Source of the DNA: Leptospira andrefontaineae
GTDB lineage: Bacteria; Spirochaetota; Leptospiria; Leptospirales; Leptospiraceae
Direction: 5' to 3'
Length of the DNA: 64,000 nt
NCBI RefSeq assembly: GCF_004770105.1
Contig: NZ_RQEY01000010.1
Span: 62,001-126,000 of the forward strand
Position numbers and translations under genes: made by a program. Shown piece after piece: positions 28,769-37,297 of the stretch (positions within the stretch are counted from its first letter, which is position 1; each line of letters begins with the position of its first letter). The notes beneath the pieces are model-generated. The model was given only the letters and a program-made list of their open reading frames with translations, was not told where the DNA came from and searched no databases.

Positions 28769-29329
28769 CTACTCTTCCTCACCTTCTATCTTGCCCGCTA
28801 TAGAATAGTACCAGGCTCTTTCCATTTCTTCTGCTATACGGACTGCGAGAATTTTGAGTAGTCTGGTCTGGGCCTGACCCTCTGTTTCCATAAAACCAAC
28901 TTGGTCTGAATAGATAATCCTTGCAGGGATTTCCGTTCTTTCTAATGGAATTTTTTCGCCGCCTGCTTTTTGGAGTTCTACCTTGCAGACAACAAACATC
29001 TCTTTACTCAACTGCTGGCCACCCTGATCCAAAAGCGCTCCTACTTGTTGGTAATGACTGATCTCTCCGTAGATACGATATGCGGCTTGGGACTTCTCCC
29101 TGGTCTGGATAAATCTTCCTCGGTAATTGATCTCTTGTTTTACCAGATCGGAGAGAGTGGTATGCATTGCGATCCCATAGGAATTGTTCCTAAAATTCTG
29201 CACATACACGGTACGTTTGGAATCTGGGATAGGGATCCCATCAATTTTAGGGGGATTGCCGGGCTCCCGAGTAATATAAGTGCAATTACTTAGGCAAAAT
29301 ACCAGAAAAATCGGAACAAGAAGCCTCAT
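28769..29329 (-). CDS. LptE-like outer-membrane lipoprotein
   Basis: A 186-residue protein with signal MRLLVPIFLVFCLSNC (Cys at residue 16). The mature part has VYVQNFRNNSYGIAMHTTLS followed by a RGRFIQ strand and a late helix (TRLLKILAVRIAEEMERAW), the pattern of the LptE/RlpB family that plugs the LptD barrel and helps export LPS. Leptospira makes LPS, so such a role is plausible, but the family is divergent. It diverges from the M23 peptidase gene, sharing a short promoter region. Confidence 0.75.
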   Translation of the reverse strand: MRLLVPIFLVFCLSNCTYITREPGNPPKIDGIPIPDSKRTVYVQNFRNNSYGIAMHTTLSDLVKQEINYRGRFIQTREKSQAAYRIYGEISHYQQVGALLDQGGQQLSKEMFVVCKVELQKAGGEKIPLERTEIPARIIYSDQVGFMETEGQAQTRLLKILAVRIAEEMERAWYYSIAGKIEGEEE

Positions 29330-29420
29330 AACATCAGGCTTTTCTCCAAGTATGAGGCGGCAAGAAAATTTCGCAGATTTCAGGCTTTACAATTTAGAGG
29401 AACCGGATCTGAATTCGCAA

Positions 29421-31229
29421 ATGGGAAAAAATTTCCTAAAAGTTTTTCCACAAATCCCTTCTCGATCCGGATTAATATTTCTCCTAGTTTTCCTTGCATG
29501 GGGAGAAGGTAAAGCAGGCGAAACTGGTTCTAAAGTTTCTGCAGTTTCTCCGAATATAAAAACAAGCCCGGTCGTTCAAAAAAATATTTGGGATGATCTC
29601 ACACCTGCGGTTTTGGCGGATCTTGGAAATTTAGGTTTTCCGATGGAGATGGAGACTCCTATTTCCGGTTCCTATGCAGAATATAGAGTGCATCATCTTC
29701 ATATGGGCTGTGATTTTAAGACATTCCATACGAACGGGATCTCTGCAATTTCTCCTTTCCAAGGTTACATAGAATCGATAGGCCAATCCACAAAAGGATA
29801 CGGCTCTAATATTATTTTAAGATCTTCAGGCTCTAACCTAAAGGCGAAGTTCGCTCACTTACTCGACTTCAAAGGTTTCAGAAAGGACTTAGATCTGCTG
29901 AGAGAAGCTTTGGCATTACTCAGCGGTGGAGAATTTCAGGTAAAACTCTCTCCAGGCTCGTATAATCTTCCCAAGGGAGAAAATATCGCCAGGCTCGGAG
30001 AATCGGGCACAGGAGTCAGCCATCTACATTTTGAATTACATTTACCTAATGGAACCTTAAACCCTCTCCCCTATTTACCCTTGAGAGGAAAGGATAGATA
30101 TTCTCCGGAACTTTTACTATTATATGTGGATTCAGAAGATGGAGTCCAAGCAAGATTACCCTTGGAAAAAAAAGGAGAAGGTAAATTTGCACTTCCAGGA
30201 AATCAAAAACTGAATCTTGCAGGAGGGGTTCGTTTTAGGTTGGGCGCGTACGACCAAATGACTTCCAGAAATAAAAATAATCTATTCTTTGCAGGACTTT
30301 ATAAAGACGAGGCTCCATTATATGAAAGATCCTTTAGAGGGATGAGTTACGAAGAAGCAAGGATCCACCATGATATCTTCGATTCGAACCGTTCTTCCTT
30401 AAATCCTCCTGTTTATGTTTATAATCTATTCCCCGCAAAGGGACCGAGTATAGATCTTAGAAATTTCGAAACGGGAAGTATAGTCAAACTTGTTCTCAAG
30501 GCATCCGATCATGCCGGAAATCATTCGATTCTTCCTCTGGAAATAGAAGTCGGGACGATAAATACCAAAAAACCATCCATTACAAAAACTGAATTTAATT
30601 CCACAGATGGAGTTTTAAAGATCAAAACTCCTAACAAAACAACCTATGGCCAGGGCCAACTGATCTTCAAAAAATTGGAAAAACTGGAAGAAGATCTAAA
30701 ACTTCCCGAAGGACTCAAATCAAAAGGTCCTATTTATGAATTAGAGTCTTCCGATCTTTCCTGGGTTGGAGAAGCGGAACTCACCTGGAGAGGTGCGGCC
30801 CTAGGCAAAAAAGACGGGATCTATATCTACGATAAGGCTTCCAAAAAATGGTCCGCTTTAAAACAAAAAGGCCAAACGGGACTGCTCACTAAACTTGGAG
30901 CATTAGCAATCCTTACTGACGATGCAAAACCCTCGGTCAATTTTCCATACCTGATCACAAGACATAGAAGGTTCAAGGGTCAGGAAGAAGAAGGAATCGA
31001 AGAAAGATTATACACAGTTTCCGACACAGGCTCCGGCTACGCAGGCGGTGCAGAAGTTTTGTTAGAGGGAGAAGTATACCCTAGCGAATTTGACGCAGAT
31101 CGTAAGATGCTGATCGTTAAATTTCCCAAGACATTCGCCGCATGGAAAAAGTATATGTTACTTCAGATCCGGATCAAAGATAGAGCAGGTAATTCTTCTG
31201 ATTGGTTTACTGATCTAGTACGGTTTTAG
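29421..31229 (+). CDS. M23-family metallopeptidase (LysM-free, large C-terminal region)
   Basis: A 602-residue protein with an N-terminal signal-like segment (residues ~16-30). The M23 domain keeps all zinc ligands: HLHMGCDF (His and Asp), FAHLLDF and HLHFELH. Between the second and third motif lies an insertion of ~60 residues. About 350 beta-rich residues follow the catalytic domain, with Gly/Ser-rich loops. It probably cuts peptidoglycan cross-links in the periplasm. The start at 29421 precedes the signal segment; in-frame upstream starts would overlap the divergent LptE-like gene. Confidence 0.85.
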   Translation: MGKNFLKVFPQIPSRSGLIFLLVFLAWGEGKAGETGSKVSAVSPNIKTSPVVQKNIWDDLTPAVLADLGNLGFPMEMETPISGSYAEYRVHHLHMGCDFKTFHTNGISAISPFQGYIESIGQSTKGYGSNIILRSSGSNLKAKFAHLLDFKGFRKDLDLLREALALLSGGEFQVKLSPGSYNLPKGENIARLGESGTGVSHLHFELHLPNGTLNPLPYLPLRGKDRYSPELLLLYVDSEDGVQARLPLEKKGEGKFALPGNQKLNLAGGVRFRLGAYDQMTSRNKNNLFFAGLYKDEAPLYERSFRGMSYEEARIHHDIFDSNRSSLNPPVYVYNLFPAKGPSIDLRNFETGSIVKLVLKASDHAGNHSILPLEIEVGTINTKKPSITKTEFNSTDGVLKIKTPNKTTYGQGQLIFKKLEKLEEDLKLPEGLKSKGPIYELESSDLSWVGEAELTWRGAALGKKDGIYIYDKASKKWSALKQKGQTGLLTKLGALAILTDDAKPSVNFPYLITRHRRFKGQEEEGIEERLYTVSDTGSGYAGGAEVLLEGEVYPSEFDADRKMLIVKFPKTFAAWKKYMLLQIRIKDRAGNSSDWFTDLVRF

Positions 31230-31231
31230 TT

Positions 31232-31296
31232 TCATAGACTCGGAGTTGAAGAGAGTCGCAGAGTTTTTTTTCACATAGAGACACAAAGTCACGGAG
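31232..31296. repeat. inverted-repeat family, copy 2 (partial)
   Basis: ACTCGGAG, GTCGCAGAG, CACATAGAGACACAAAG and TCACGGAG units in tandem match one arm of the 16190-16345 element. No opposite arm follows. Its terminal CGGAG lies ~8 bases before the FliL-like ATG and appears to serve as that gene's ribosome-binding site. Confidence 0.6.
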
Positions 31297-31303
31297 TTTG
31301 TAT

Positions 31304-31756
31304 ATGAATCGAAAATTAAAAATAGCACTTATAATAGTCGGTATTCCAGTCGTATTAGTCTCTGGGTTGATCTGTTTTTCTCCTACCGTTTATTACATTG
31401 CGTCTTATTTCGCATCCAAACAATACAAAGAAGTTCCAAGTCAAAATTTGGAAAACCAGGTCTATTTTAAATTTAAAGAGCCCTTTGGAATCAACACCAA
31501 AGACTCGAAATCAGTAAAATTCAAATTGGCCTTTTCTTACGAAGCAAACCAGCCTAAGTTAGAAAAAGAATTAGTAGATAGGATGCCCCAAACCCGCTCG
31601 TTAGTGAATATGATAATAGCCTCCAAACTCTCGGAGGAATTCCAAAACATTCCATCCCAAATCGACTTAAGAGAACAGATTCAAGCCACGATAAATCATA
31701 TCCTAAGCGATGGTCAAATTACCGGAGTTTTGATTTCGGATATTAAAATTAGATAG
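31304..31756 (+). CDS. FliL-like single-pass membrane protein
   Basis: A 150-residue protein: a short basic start, one membrane helix (residues ~7-28) and a ~110-residue periplasmic domain. KFKLAFSYEANQPKLEKELV, DRMPQTRSLVNMIIAS and LREQIQATINHILSDGQI follow the pattern of FliL, the basal-body protein that surrounds stators: an ordered strand, a DRMPQ-type turn, then LxxxINxxL and a final strand. The start is ATG 31304, with CGGAG from the repeat element as SD; TTG at 31298 is an alternative. No other basal-body gene adjoins, so it may be a FliL paralogue. Confidence 0.75.
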   Translation: MNRKLKIALIIVGIPVVLVSGLICFSPTVYYIASYFASKQYKEVPSQNLENQVYFKFKEPFGINTKDSKSVKFKLAFSYEANQPKLEKELVDRMPQTRSLVNMIIASKLSEEFQNIPSQIDLREQIQATINHILSDGQITGVLISDIKIR

Positions 31757-31765
31757 GATTTTAAG

Positions 31766-31846
31766 TTCGCACAGAGTTCACGGAGGCCACAGAGTTAATA
31801 ACTCTCAAAACCCTCGGCGCTCTCTGTGTGTCCGCGCCTCTGTGAG
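31766..31846. repeat. inverted-repeat family, copy 3
   Basis: CGCACAGAGTTCACGGAGG at 31768 and CCGCGCCTCTGTGAG ending at 31846 are arms of an imperfect hairpin (27-base arms, ~25-base loop). It lies between the convergent FliL-like and greA-fusion genes, directly after the FliL-like stop and adjacent to the greA terminator. Confidence 0.65.
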
Positions 31847-31885
31847 AAAAAATAAAAATCCCCACGATGTTTCCACCGCAGGGAT
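31847..31885 (-). terminator. terminator of the greA-fusion gene
   Basis: On the minus strand ATCCCTGCGGTG, loop GAAA and CATCGTGGGGAT pair fully over 12 positions (three G-U), followed by TTTTATTTTT. It lies 28 bases after the greA-fusion stop. Confidence 0.8.
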
Positions 31886-31913
31886 CTTTAGAAAACCAGA
31901 TTGTTTTCTTTTC

Positions 31914-34691
31914 TTAGTCTTGGTTTTGGAGAGAATACCTGCTGATTTGCAGGACTTTAAACTTGGTTTCTGCTCCACCAAGATTTAAAGAAGCGTTATC
32001 TCCCACTTTTTTACCTAAGAGAGACTTAGCTAATGGAGACTGGTAAGAAATAATATTTCTTTCAGTATCCGCGTCCCAAGCTCCCAAGATGGAATACGTT
32101 TGGTCTTCCCCGCTGGACTCGTTTTTGAGTTTTACAGTGGTTCCGATATTGATTCGATCCGTTTTCACGTTGGAAAGATCTAGAACGATAGCAGCTTTGA
32201 GCTCTGCTTCCAGTTTTTTGATCTGAGCTTGGAGCTGGACTTGTTTTTCCATAGCGGCTTTGTATTCCGCGTTCTCTCTTAAGTCCCCTCTTTCCTGAGC
32301 TTCTCCGATATCTCTGGAGTTTTCAGGCATCTCAACGTTCACCAAATGATCGAACTCTGCTTTTTTAGCGTTTAGAGCACGACGAGTAACAAGAACCGCG
32401 TTTTCCGGAATTCTTGCCAGAACATCCTCATCTTCTTCATCATCATCCTCTTCTTCCCAGATAAGATCTGGTTTAAGGGTTCTGATAAGAGACATCAATT
32501 TATCTTTTTCAGTCTCTTCGATATAAGGAACTTCTCTATAAAGAGCGTAAACTTTACGGATATATTCCGAGTCTCCGTTTTGGATCGCCTCGCTGATCAC
32601 AGCCGCTTCATTTCCGAAAAGGATCTCTTGGCAGGTGTTCTTAAGCTTGGTTCCTTTTTCCTCAATCTTGTTCAGAGGTTTAAGTAAACGAAGAACTCTT
32701 AGGATCAGATCCTGTCTAGAAACGTTCATCCATTCTTCTTCCCAAGTTTTGAGAAGAATGGATTTTGCCACCCAAAGGAATACTTCAGGATTTTCTTTAG
32801 CACGACTGGATGAAGTTTCGATGAATAAGTTTAGTTCGGCAAACTTTCCGTCAGCTTCCAGAACAGAAACAACGTATTTGTTGTTCTTAACTGGCACTTC
32901 GAAAAGGAGTCCGACCAGAATATTGACCCAATCAGAATGTGATTTTTTCACTAAGTCCACGAAAGACTTTTTGATATCCAAGTTGCTGATCTTAGAAGAA
33001 TATTCCAGGACCTCTTCTCTTTTCAGAGATTTAACGATCTTGGAAACATCATCCAACTTTTGGTATCTTTGGAAATCATAAGGACTTCCGTCGTCCCCTT
33101 CCATAGTAGAAGCAACTTCATCCAGATACAAATATGCAACGATCTTGCGGAATGAATCGTGAGTTTGCTCTTCTTCAAAATAATGATGAGCGAAAGTATC
33201 GATCGCCGATTCAGCCTCTTCTTTGTTTCGAAGCGCTTCGATAGCGATGTCTAAACGTTTAGCAGGATCTGGATTCGCGTTGAATTTTTCGGTCAATTCT
33301 TCCGCGTAAGTGATTGGTTTTTCTCTATACCAAAGTTCGTCTTTTTTCTTAGGGTTAAAGCCTAGGTTATCTTCTTTTTTGATAACATTCTTAGCTTTGT
33401 TCCACCATTTAGACCAATCAACTACAGGAATAAATTTTCCCGCGATCTCTGCCTTCATTTCTGCAACCAACATATGGTTTTCAAAAGAAGTTAATAATTC
33501 TTTAAAGAAGCCAGGAACATCATTCTCGAAAAGAGAAACAACAGAAGCCTTGTCCTCATAGAATCTTACCCAGATATGATCTCCTTTTAGAGGTTTCAAA
33601 CTGGTGATCGCCATTTGGATAGAAAGTTTGTGATTCTTCTTATCTTTAAAATCTACGAAGATAGAATCTCCGTTAGGAGAAATAGAAACGATCTTACCAA
33701 CTCCCCAGTTTCTATGAAGAACGTAGTTACCGGTATCGAATACGATGTTTCTTTCGAAGTTGGAAATACAAACCTTAACAGGCTTTCTGTTATTTCCTAA
33801 CTCGGACATTTTTAAGAAATCTTCCAACAAGCTGTGGTTGGCATATTTCAGTTTATAAACTCTGATTAGTTCGTTTCTTGCTTTGTTGGAAACAGGCTCA
33901 TGATCCAGGATCTTTTTCAAAAGATAGATCACTCTGTCCCAATCTTCAGTGATCTTGAATGGATCAACTAATGGATAAAGATAACCTGCAAGACGGGTCT
34001 TTTCGCGATGGCCTAAAAGGATACGTTCTACTTTTTCTACGAATTGGATATCGTCATAACTATTGGTTACGAAAATCGGCCAGATCTCTTCGAATTGTAG
34101 ATAATCTTTTGTTTTTGCAAAAGTTTCAATCGCTTGTTTTAGATAAGCGACCGCTTTCTCTTTGTTTTCATCAAGAATTGCTAATGCGTATTTTTTAGCG
34201 ATCTCTGGGTTCTTGCGATCTTGTTTTGCAAGTTTTTCCAGGATAGGTTTCAGCTCTTTATTCTTTTTTAGTTTTTCAAGAGCCTCTGCTTTAAAACGAA
34301 GAGCGTAACGATCCTCTCCGAATTTTAAAATATTATCGGTGATATGTTCAATGATGACCCATTTGCTGGCTTGTTTAAAAGAATCCAGTAAAGTTTTGAA
34401 ATAAGAAGCAGCGTCGATACTTCCTTTTTGTAGTCCAAGCAATCCAAGCATATATCTTGCGGAAATACTTTCAGAATGATCAGCAAGATGTTCTTCCAAT
34501 TTTGTTTTGGCAGAATCTGTAAGTCCGGATGATTGAAAGGATTCTATAAGATCGTCGTAAATTTTAAATTTAGATGCTGGAATGGAATTTGCGTCCGAGC
34601 GTACATAAATCTCCTCGTTAAAAAGAGAAGTCAGCTTGTCCAGTTCGCTGGCAGGCTTAGTTTCCGCGGTTGTCGCAGTTTCGTTAGACAT
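31914..34691 (-). CDS. greA: GreA-type transcription elongation factor with very long N-terminal domain
   Basis: A 925-residue protein. The last ~160 residues are a complete GreA: a coiled coil whose tip reads IGEAQERGDLRENAEYKAAM, keeping the acidic residues that stimulate RNA cleavage by RNA polymerase, then the FKBP-like C-terminal domain. Residues ~1-765 are helical, TPR/HEAT-like, and end in an acidic linker (EEEDDDEEDEDV). Other spirochaetes have similarly oversized Gre proteins, so this is a lineage feature, not a misassembly. The start at 34691 has GGAG upstream; the frame runs up to 34724. Confidence 0.93.
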   Translation of the reverse strand: MSNETATTAETKPASELDKLTSLFNEEIYVRSDANSIPASKFKIYDDLIESFQSSGLTDSAKTKLEEHLADHSESISARYMLGLLGLQKGSIDAASYFKTLLDSFKQASKWVIIEHITDNILKFGEDRYALRFKAEALEKLKKNKELKPILEKLAKQDRKNPEIAKKYALAILDENKEKAVAYLKQAIETFAKTKDYLQFEEIWPIFVTNSYDDIQFVEKVERILLGHREKTRLAGYLYPLVDPFKITEDWDRVIYLLKKILDHEPVSNKARNELIRVYKLKYANHSLLEDFLKMSELGNNRKPVKVCISNFERNIVFDTGNYVLHRNWGVGKIVSISPNGDSIFVDFKDKKNHKLSIQMAITSLKPLKGDHIWVRFYEDKASVVSLFENDVPGFFKELLTSFENHMLVAEMKAEIAGKFIPVVDWSKWWNKAKNVIKKEDNLGFNPKKKDELWYREKPITYAEELTEKFNANPDPAKRLDIAIEALRNKEEAESAIDTFAHHYFEEEQTHDSFRKIVAYLYLDEVASTMEGDDGSPYDFQRYQKLDDVSKIVKSLKREEVLEYSSKISNLDIKKSFVDLVKKSHSDWVNILVGLLFEVPVKNNKYVVSVLEADGKFAELNLFIETSSSRAKENPEVFLWVAKSILLKTWEEEWMNVSRQDLILRVLRLLKPLNKIEEKGTKLKNTCQEILFGNEAAVISEAIQNGDSEYIRKVYALYREVPYIEETEKDKLMSLIRTLKPDLIWEEEDDDEEDEDVLARIPENAVLVTRRALNAKKAEFDHLVNVEMPENSRDIGEAQERGDLRENAEYKAAMEKQVQLQAQIKKLEAELKAAIVLDLSNVKTDRINIGTTVKLKNESSGEDQTYSILGAWDADTERNIISYQSPLAKSLLGKKVGDNASLNLGGAETKFKVLQISRYSLQNQD

Positions 34692-34829
34692 AGGAATTAC
34701 TCCGCCGACGGGGTCGGCATTCAAAAATAGGTTCGGATGGGCGGTTTTTTTGTCTCTTAAGAGCCCTTTCAGATCAATTATAGCAGCTTAGGCTTATCCG
34801 TAAACTAGAATTTGAGCTTAGGCCTGTAC

Positions 34830-34892
34830 ACCTGCCTTTTCGCTATTACTTAGGTATAAATTCGGCAGAAAAAGGGCAGGTTTTTCTTTTTT
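34830..34892 (+). ncRNA. orphan hairpin with T-run; possible small RNA 3' end
   Basis: On the plus strand ACCTGCC (34830-34836) pairs with GGCAGGT (34875-34881), the stem extending with a bulge into TTTT/AAAA, followed by TTTTTCTTTTTT. That is a plus-strand terminator shape, yet both flanking genes (greA fusion, flaA1) are on the minus strand. AGCTTAGGC occurs twice just upstream (34787 and 34816). It could end a small RNA transcribed from near the greA promoter or be a decayed repeat. No promoter was recognised. Confidence 0.3.
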
Positions 34893-34989
34893 CGCACAGA
34901 GCACACGAAGGCCACGGAGCATTAAAGTTTAATTTGTGTAAGAACGCCTACAAGACAACACCCTCAGTGCTCTCTGTATTCTCCGTGCG
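34893..34989. repeat. inverted-repeat family, copy 4
   Basis: The left arm CGCACAGAGCACACGAAGG plus CCACGGAG and the right arm ending TCTCCGTGCG form an imperfect long hairpin; the loop contains TGTAAGAACGCCTACA (34937-34952), a diverged member of the short palindrome family. It occupies most of the 368-base gap between the greA fusion and flaA1, together with the orphan hairpin and the flaA1 terminator. Confidence 0.65.
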
Positions 34990-35001
34990 AACCCTCTTCT
35001 T

Positions 35002-35033
35002 AAAACAAAAAACGCGGGAGAGTTCCCGCGTTT
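35002..35033 (-). terminator. terminator after flaA1
   Basis: AAACGCGGGA and TCCCGCGTTT form a perfect 10-bp stem with a 4-base loop. On the minus strand a run TTTTTTGTTTTA follows. It lies 27 bases past the flaA1 stop. Confidence 0.88.
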
Positions 35034-35059
35034 GATTAGAGTAGGATTGTGAGAAAGGC

Positions 35060-36001
35060 TTACTTGCCGTTTCCTCCGCCTTCACATTCTTTCTCAGCTT
35101 TCACTTTCAACATCTTATCCAACTTACGTTTAGAGCGGCAATCGTCCGCATCAAAGTCGATAGAAGCTCCGTCGAAGTGAACCTCGAATACGTCGGAAAG
35201 AACTCTTAGCTCATCAAAGAAGAGATAAACAGTTTCTCCACTCGTATCGTTACGAGAGCGAATTTTAAATTGTTTGAATACAAGTGTCTTCACTTGTGGG
35301 AAAGAGTTTACGTCTTGAGGAACTCCCGGAGGAATTTCAAAAGTAAGAGGTCTCCAACCGATAAAGTCCAGATCTCCGAATTGGAAGATATGAGAATCAC
35401 CTTTCCAATCTTCTAACCAGCCTTCTAGGTTATACTCGTTACCACGACCGCAAACCCAAACTGAAACCGCTTTTACGATCCCTGGGAATTCAACACCATA
35501 GATCTTGAATTCTTTTCTTTTATTGTTCGCGTCCAAGTAAGCCATTTTACGAGTGATCTCGTATTCAGGAGTGCGAGGAGGACGGATACTTACGGAGTTA
35601 TCTCCTGGGAAAGTGAATGCGAATTTAATTCCCAAAACCTTTCCAGTTCCGGCGTCTACGTTCTTGATATCTCCAGGTTTTCCAGGAAGAAGTTTAACTT
35701 CTCTCAATGCTTGCGCGTTGGATGCGGTTGCCTGGTATTGGCCCTGTTGTCCTTGCGGAACTTGAGTGTCCTTATCGGTAGTAACTTCCCAACCATAAGG
35801 AGCAGAACCAGGAGGATTGTCCCAGGACTCTACAGTAATGGAGCGTAACTCCATTCCACTTACGTCGATACCGGTAGGAGATTCGATCCCGCCTTTTTTC
35901 TTTTTGATAAATTGCGCACTCACGGTCCCTAGAAGAAGGATGGAAGAAATACCTACTACTACTGCCGCGGTGATTTTAGTTCTTTTGCTGAGGTTTTTCA
36001 T
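35060..36001 (-). CDS. flaA1: flagellar filament sheath protein FlaA1
   Basis: A 313-residue exported protein with a cleavable signal ending in TVSAQF. It has the FlaA pattern: [11 protein letters not shown] at the start of the mature part, [20 protein letters not shown], then [17 protein letters not shown] and [20 protein letters not shown]. Spirochaetal FlaA proteins coat the periplasmic flagellar core. It follows flaA2 by 21 bases and has AGGAC upstream. The C-terminus is Lys/Glu/Gly rich. The 1/2 naming follows the known leptospiral flaA2-flaA1 order and relative sizes. Confidence 0.92.
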   Translation of the reverse strand: MKNLSKRTKITAAVVVGISSILLLGTVSAQFIKKKKGGIESPTGIDVSGMELRSITVESWDNPPGSAPYGWEVTTDKDTQVPQGQQGQYQATASNAQALREVKLLPGKPGDIKNVDAGTGKVLGIKFAFTFPGDNSVSIRPPRTPEYEITRKMAYLDANNKRKEFKIYGVEFPGIVKAVSVWVCGRGNEYNLEGWLEDWKGDSHIFQFGDLDFIGWRPLTFEIPPGVPQDVNSFPQVKTLVFKQFKIRSRNDTSGETVYLFFDELRVLSDVFEVHFDGASIDFDADDCRSKRKLDKMLKVKAEKECEGGGNGK

Positions 36002-36022
36002 ACTTGTCCTACCGGAGAGATA

Positions 36023-36736
36023 TCACCAATTGTCCTTAATTTCAGAACCAGGATACTTCGTATCAGATTTATCGGCACGAACTTCTAAATCATCTACATA
36101 AAAGTAGAAGCTTCCGCCAACTTCATGAACATCGGATGTCACGAAAATGGAAACGAATCTTAGGTTCTTATCCAATAATGCAAATCTGGTACTTTGAGGA
36201 ACGAATCCTGGAACAGTTGCAGTTAACTTTCTCCAACCGAAATAATCCAAGCGACCCATTCTAATATTATGGGTTTTTCCTCTATAGTCTCTCAGTTTAA
36301 CGAATAGAGTGTGACGGAATTTTCTTCCCAGAGCCCAAATAGAGACCTGACGAGCTTTTCCTTTTACGATATATTCGTGAGGAGGAAAAACTTCTACACG
36401 ATCGAATCCCCTATCGTTGTAAAAAGTTTTGATCCCGAGGATATGGTTCTTTTCTAATTGGTCTCCACCATTATCCGGAACAGTATTCTCATCGAATACG
36501 TCTCGGATCAGACCTCTTTGAACCATCTTAAGAGTTTTAGTCTCTCCCAGGGGAGTAGTAGACTTAGCTCTCCAGTCTTCGGACTCCTCGAAGTTTTCGA
36601 GTATAATTTTCTCGAGGGGATCCGGTGCTTGGCCGCCTTGGCCGCCTTGGTTCCCTCCCGCAGGCTGCTGACCGGAAGTTCCGGTAATCGCCAAGAAAAA
36701 GAGAACGCTAGCTAATAAGTACGTCTTTTTCCCCAT
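36023..36736 (-). CDS. flaA2: flagellar filament sheath protein FlaA2
   Basis: A 237-residue exported protein; the signal MGKKTYLLASVLFFLAITG ends before a Gln/Gly-rich stretch (QQPAGGNQGGQGGQ). FEESEDWRAKSTTP, VKGKARQVSIWALGRKFRH, GRLDYFGWRKLTATVPG and FYFYVDDLEVRADK match FlaA and parallel the paralogue downstream. The start at 36736 has AGGAGATG 7 bases upstream, far better than the in-frame start at 36808. It is co-transcribed with flaA1. In studied leptospires FlaA2 is needed for the hooked cell ends and motility; that is family knowledge. Confidence 0.92.
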   Translation of the reverse strand: MGKKTYLLASVLFFLAITGTSGQQPAGGNQGGQGGQAPDPLEKIILENFEESEDWRAKSTTPLGETKTLKMVQRGLIRDVFDENTVPDNGGDQLEKNHILGIKTFYNDRGFDRVEVFPPHEYIVKGKARQVSIWALGRKFRHTLFVKLRDYRGKTHNIRMGRLDYFGWRKLTATVPGFVPQSTRFALLDKNLRFVSIFVTSDVHEVGGSFYFYVDDLEVRADKSDTKYPGSEIKDNW

Positions 36737-36770
36737 GAGAACATCTCCTAAAGATTTAGTGCAATCCAAT

Positions 36771-37004
36771 CTAATTCTGAGAGGGAGGGATGTCCGTAAT
36801 ATCTCCATCCTGAATCAGGTCTTGGAACTTACGTAATACCTCGATCATCTTTCCGACACCTTCTGCCGGAATGAATATGGAAGATTTTTTACTATTGGAC
36901 CATTCGGAAACTTTTAAATAGTATCCGTTCTCATTCCGTTTTAGATCTACCAGAAACTTTTTGTTCTGGGTTGCGACCTTCTCCGTTAGGATTTCGGGGT
37001 CCAA
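36771..37004 (-). CDS. single-repeat PUR-domain nucleic-acid-binding protein
   Basis: A 77-residue protein from a TTG start with GGAG 8-9 bases upstream. The whole protein is one PUR repeat: KKFLVDLKRNENGYYLKVSE, SSIFIPAEGVGKMIEVLRK and FQDLI match the YLDVKxNxxGRFLKVxE, then RSxIxLP, then helix pattern of PUR-alpha-type repeats. Such proteins dimerise to bind single-stranded DNA or RNA; spirochaetal relatives include BpuR of Borrelia, a post-transcriptional regulator. It ends 34 bases before flaA2, so it is probably in the same transcript. A role in flagellin expression is speculation. Confidence 0.75.
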   Translation of the reverse strand: MDPEILTEKVATQNKKFLVDLKRNENGYYLKVSEWSNSKKSSIFIPAEGVGKMIEVLRKFQDLIQDGDITDIPPSQN

Positions 37005-37210
37005 ATAGATTTCTCCTTCCCGTCTCTGTGTATAAATATCGGTAGCCTAAGTTCCAAAATTAGCCAAGTAAAAAGTTTTTTGCAGTTCGGGAGAAAAAAT
37101 CGAAAAAATCGGATCTCTGGGCCGACAAGGTCTCCTCCCAGGTGGAAGGAACTCCTTCGTTTTGCAGAGATCAATCGGCTTTATGAGACATAATTCACCT
37201 TAAAAGAATC

Positions 37211-37291
37211 TTCTCACGCTAAGTCGCAAAGAATAGAAGATATTTGTTGTAGTAGGTCCAAGACTTTCTTCTCTTAGCGGCTTCGCGTGAA
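37211..37291. repeat. inverted-repeat family, copy 5 (variant)
   Basis: TTCTCACGCTAAGTCGCAAA (37211 onward) and CTCTTAGCGGCTTCGCGTGAA (ending 37291) are imperfect reverse complements with a ~35-base loop holding a TTGTAGTAGGTCC sequence. The arms use the CACGCxAAGxCGCAAAG variant of the same repeat pattern. It lies in the 293-base gap between the PUR-protein gene and the membrane-protein gene; the rest of that gap shows nothing recognisable. Confidence 0.6.
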
Positions 37292-37297
37292 CCTTTT

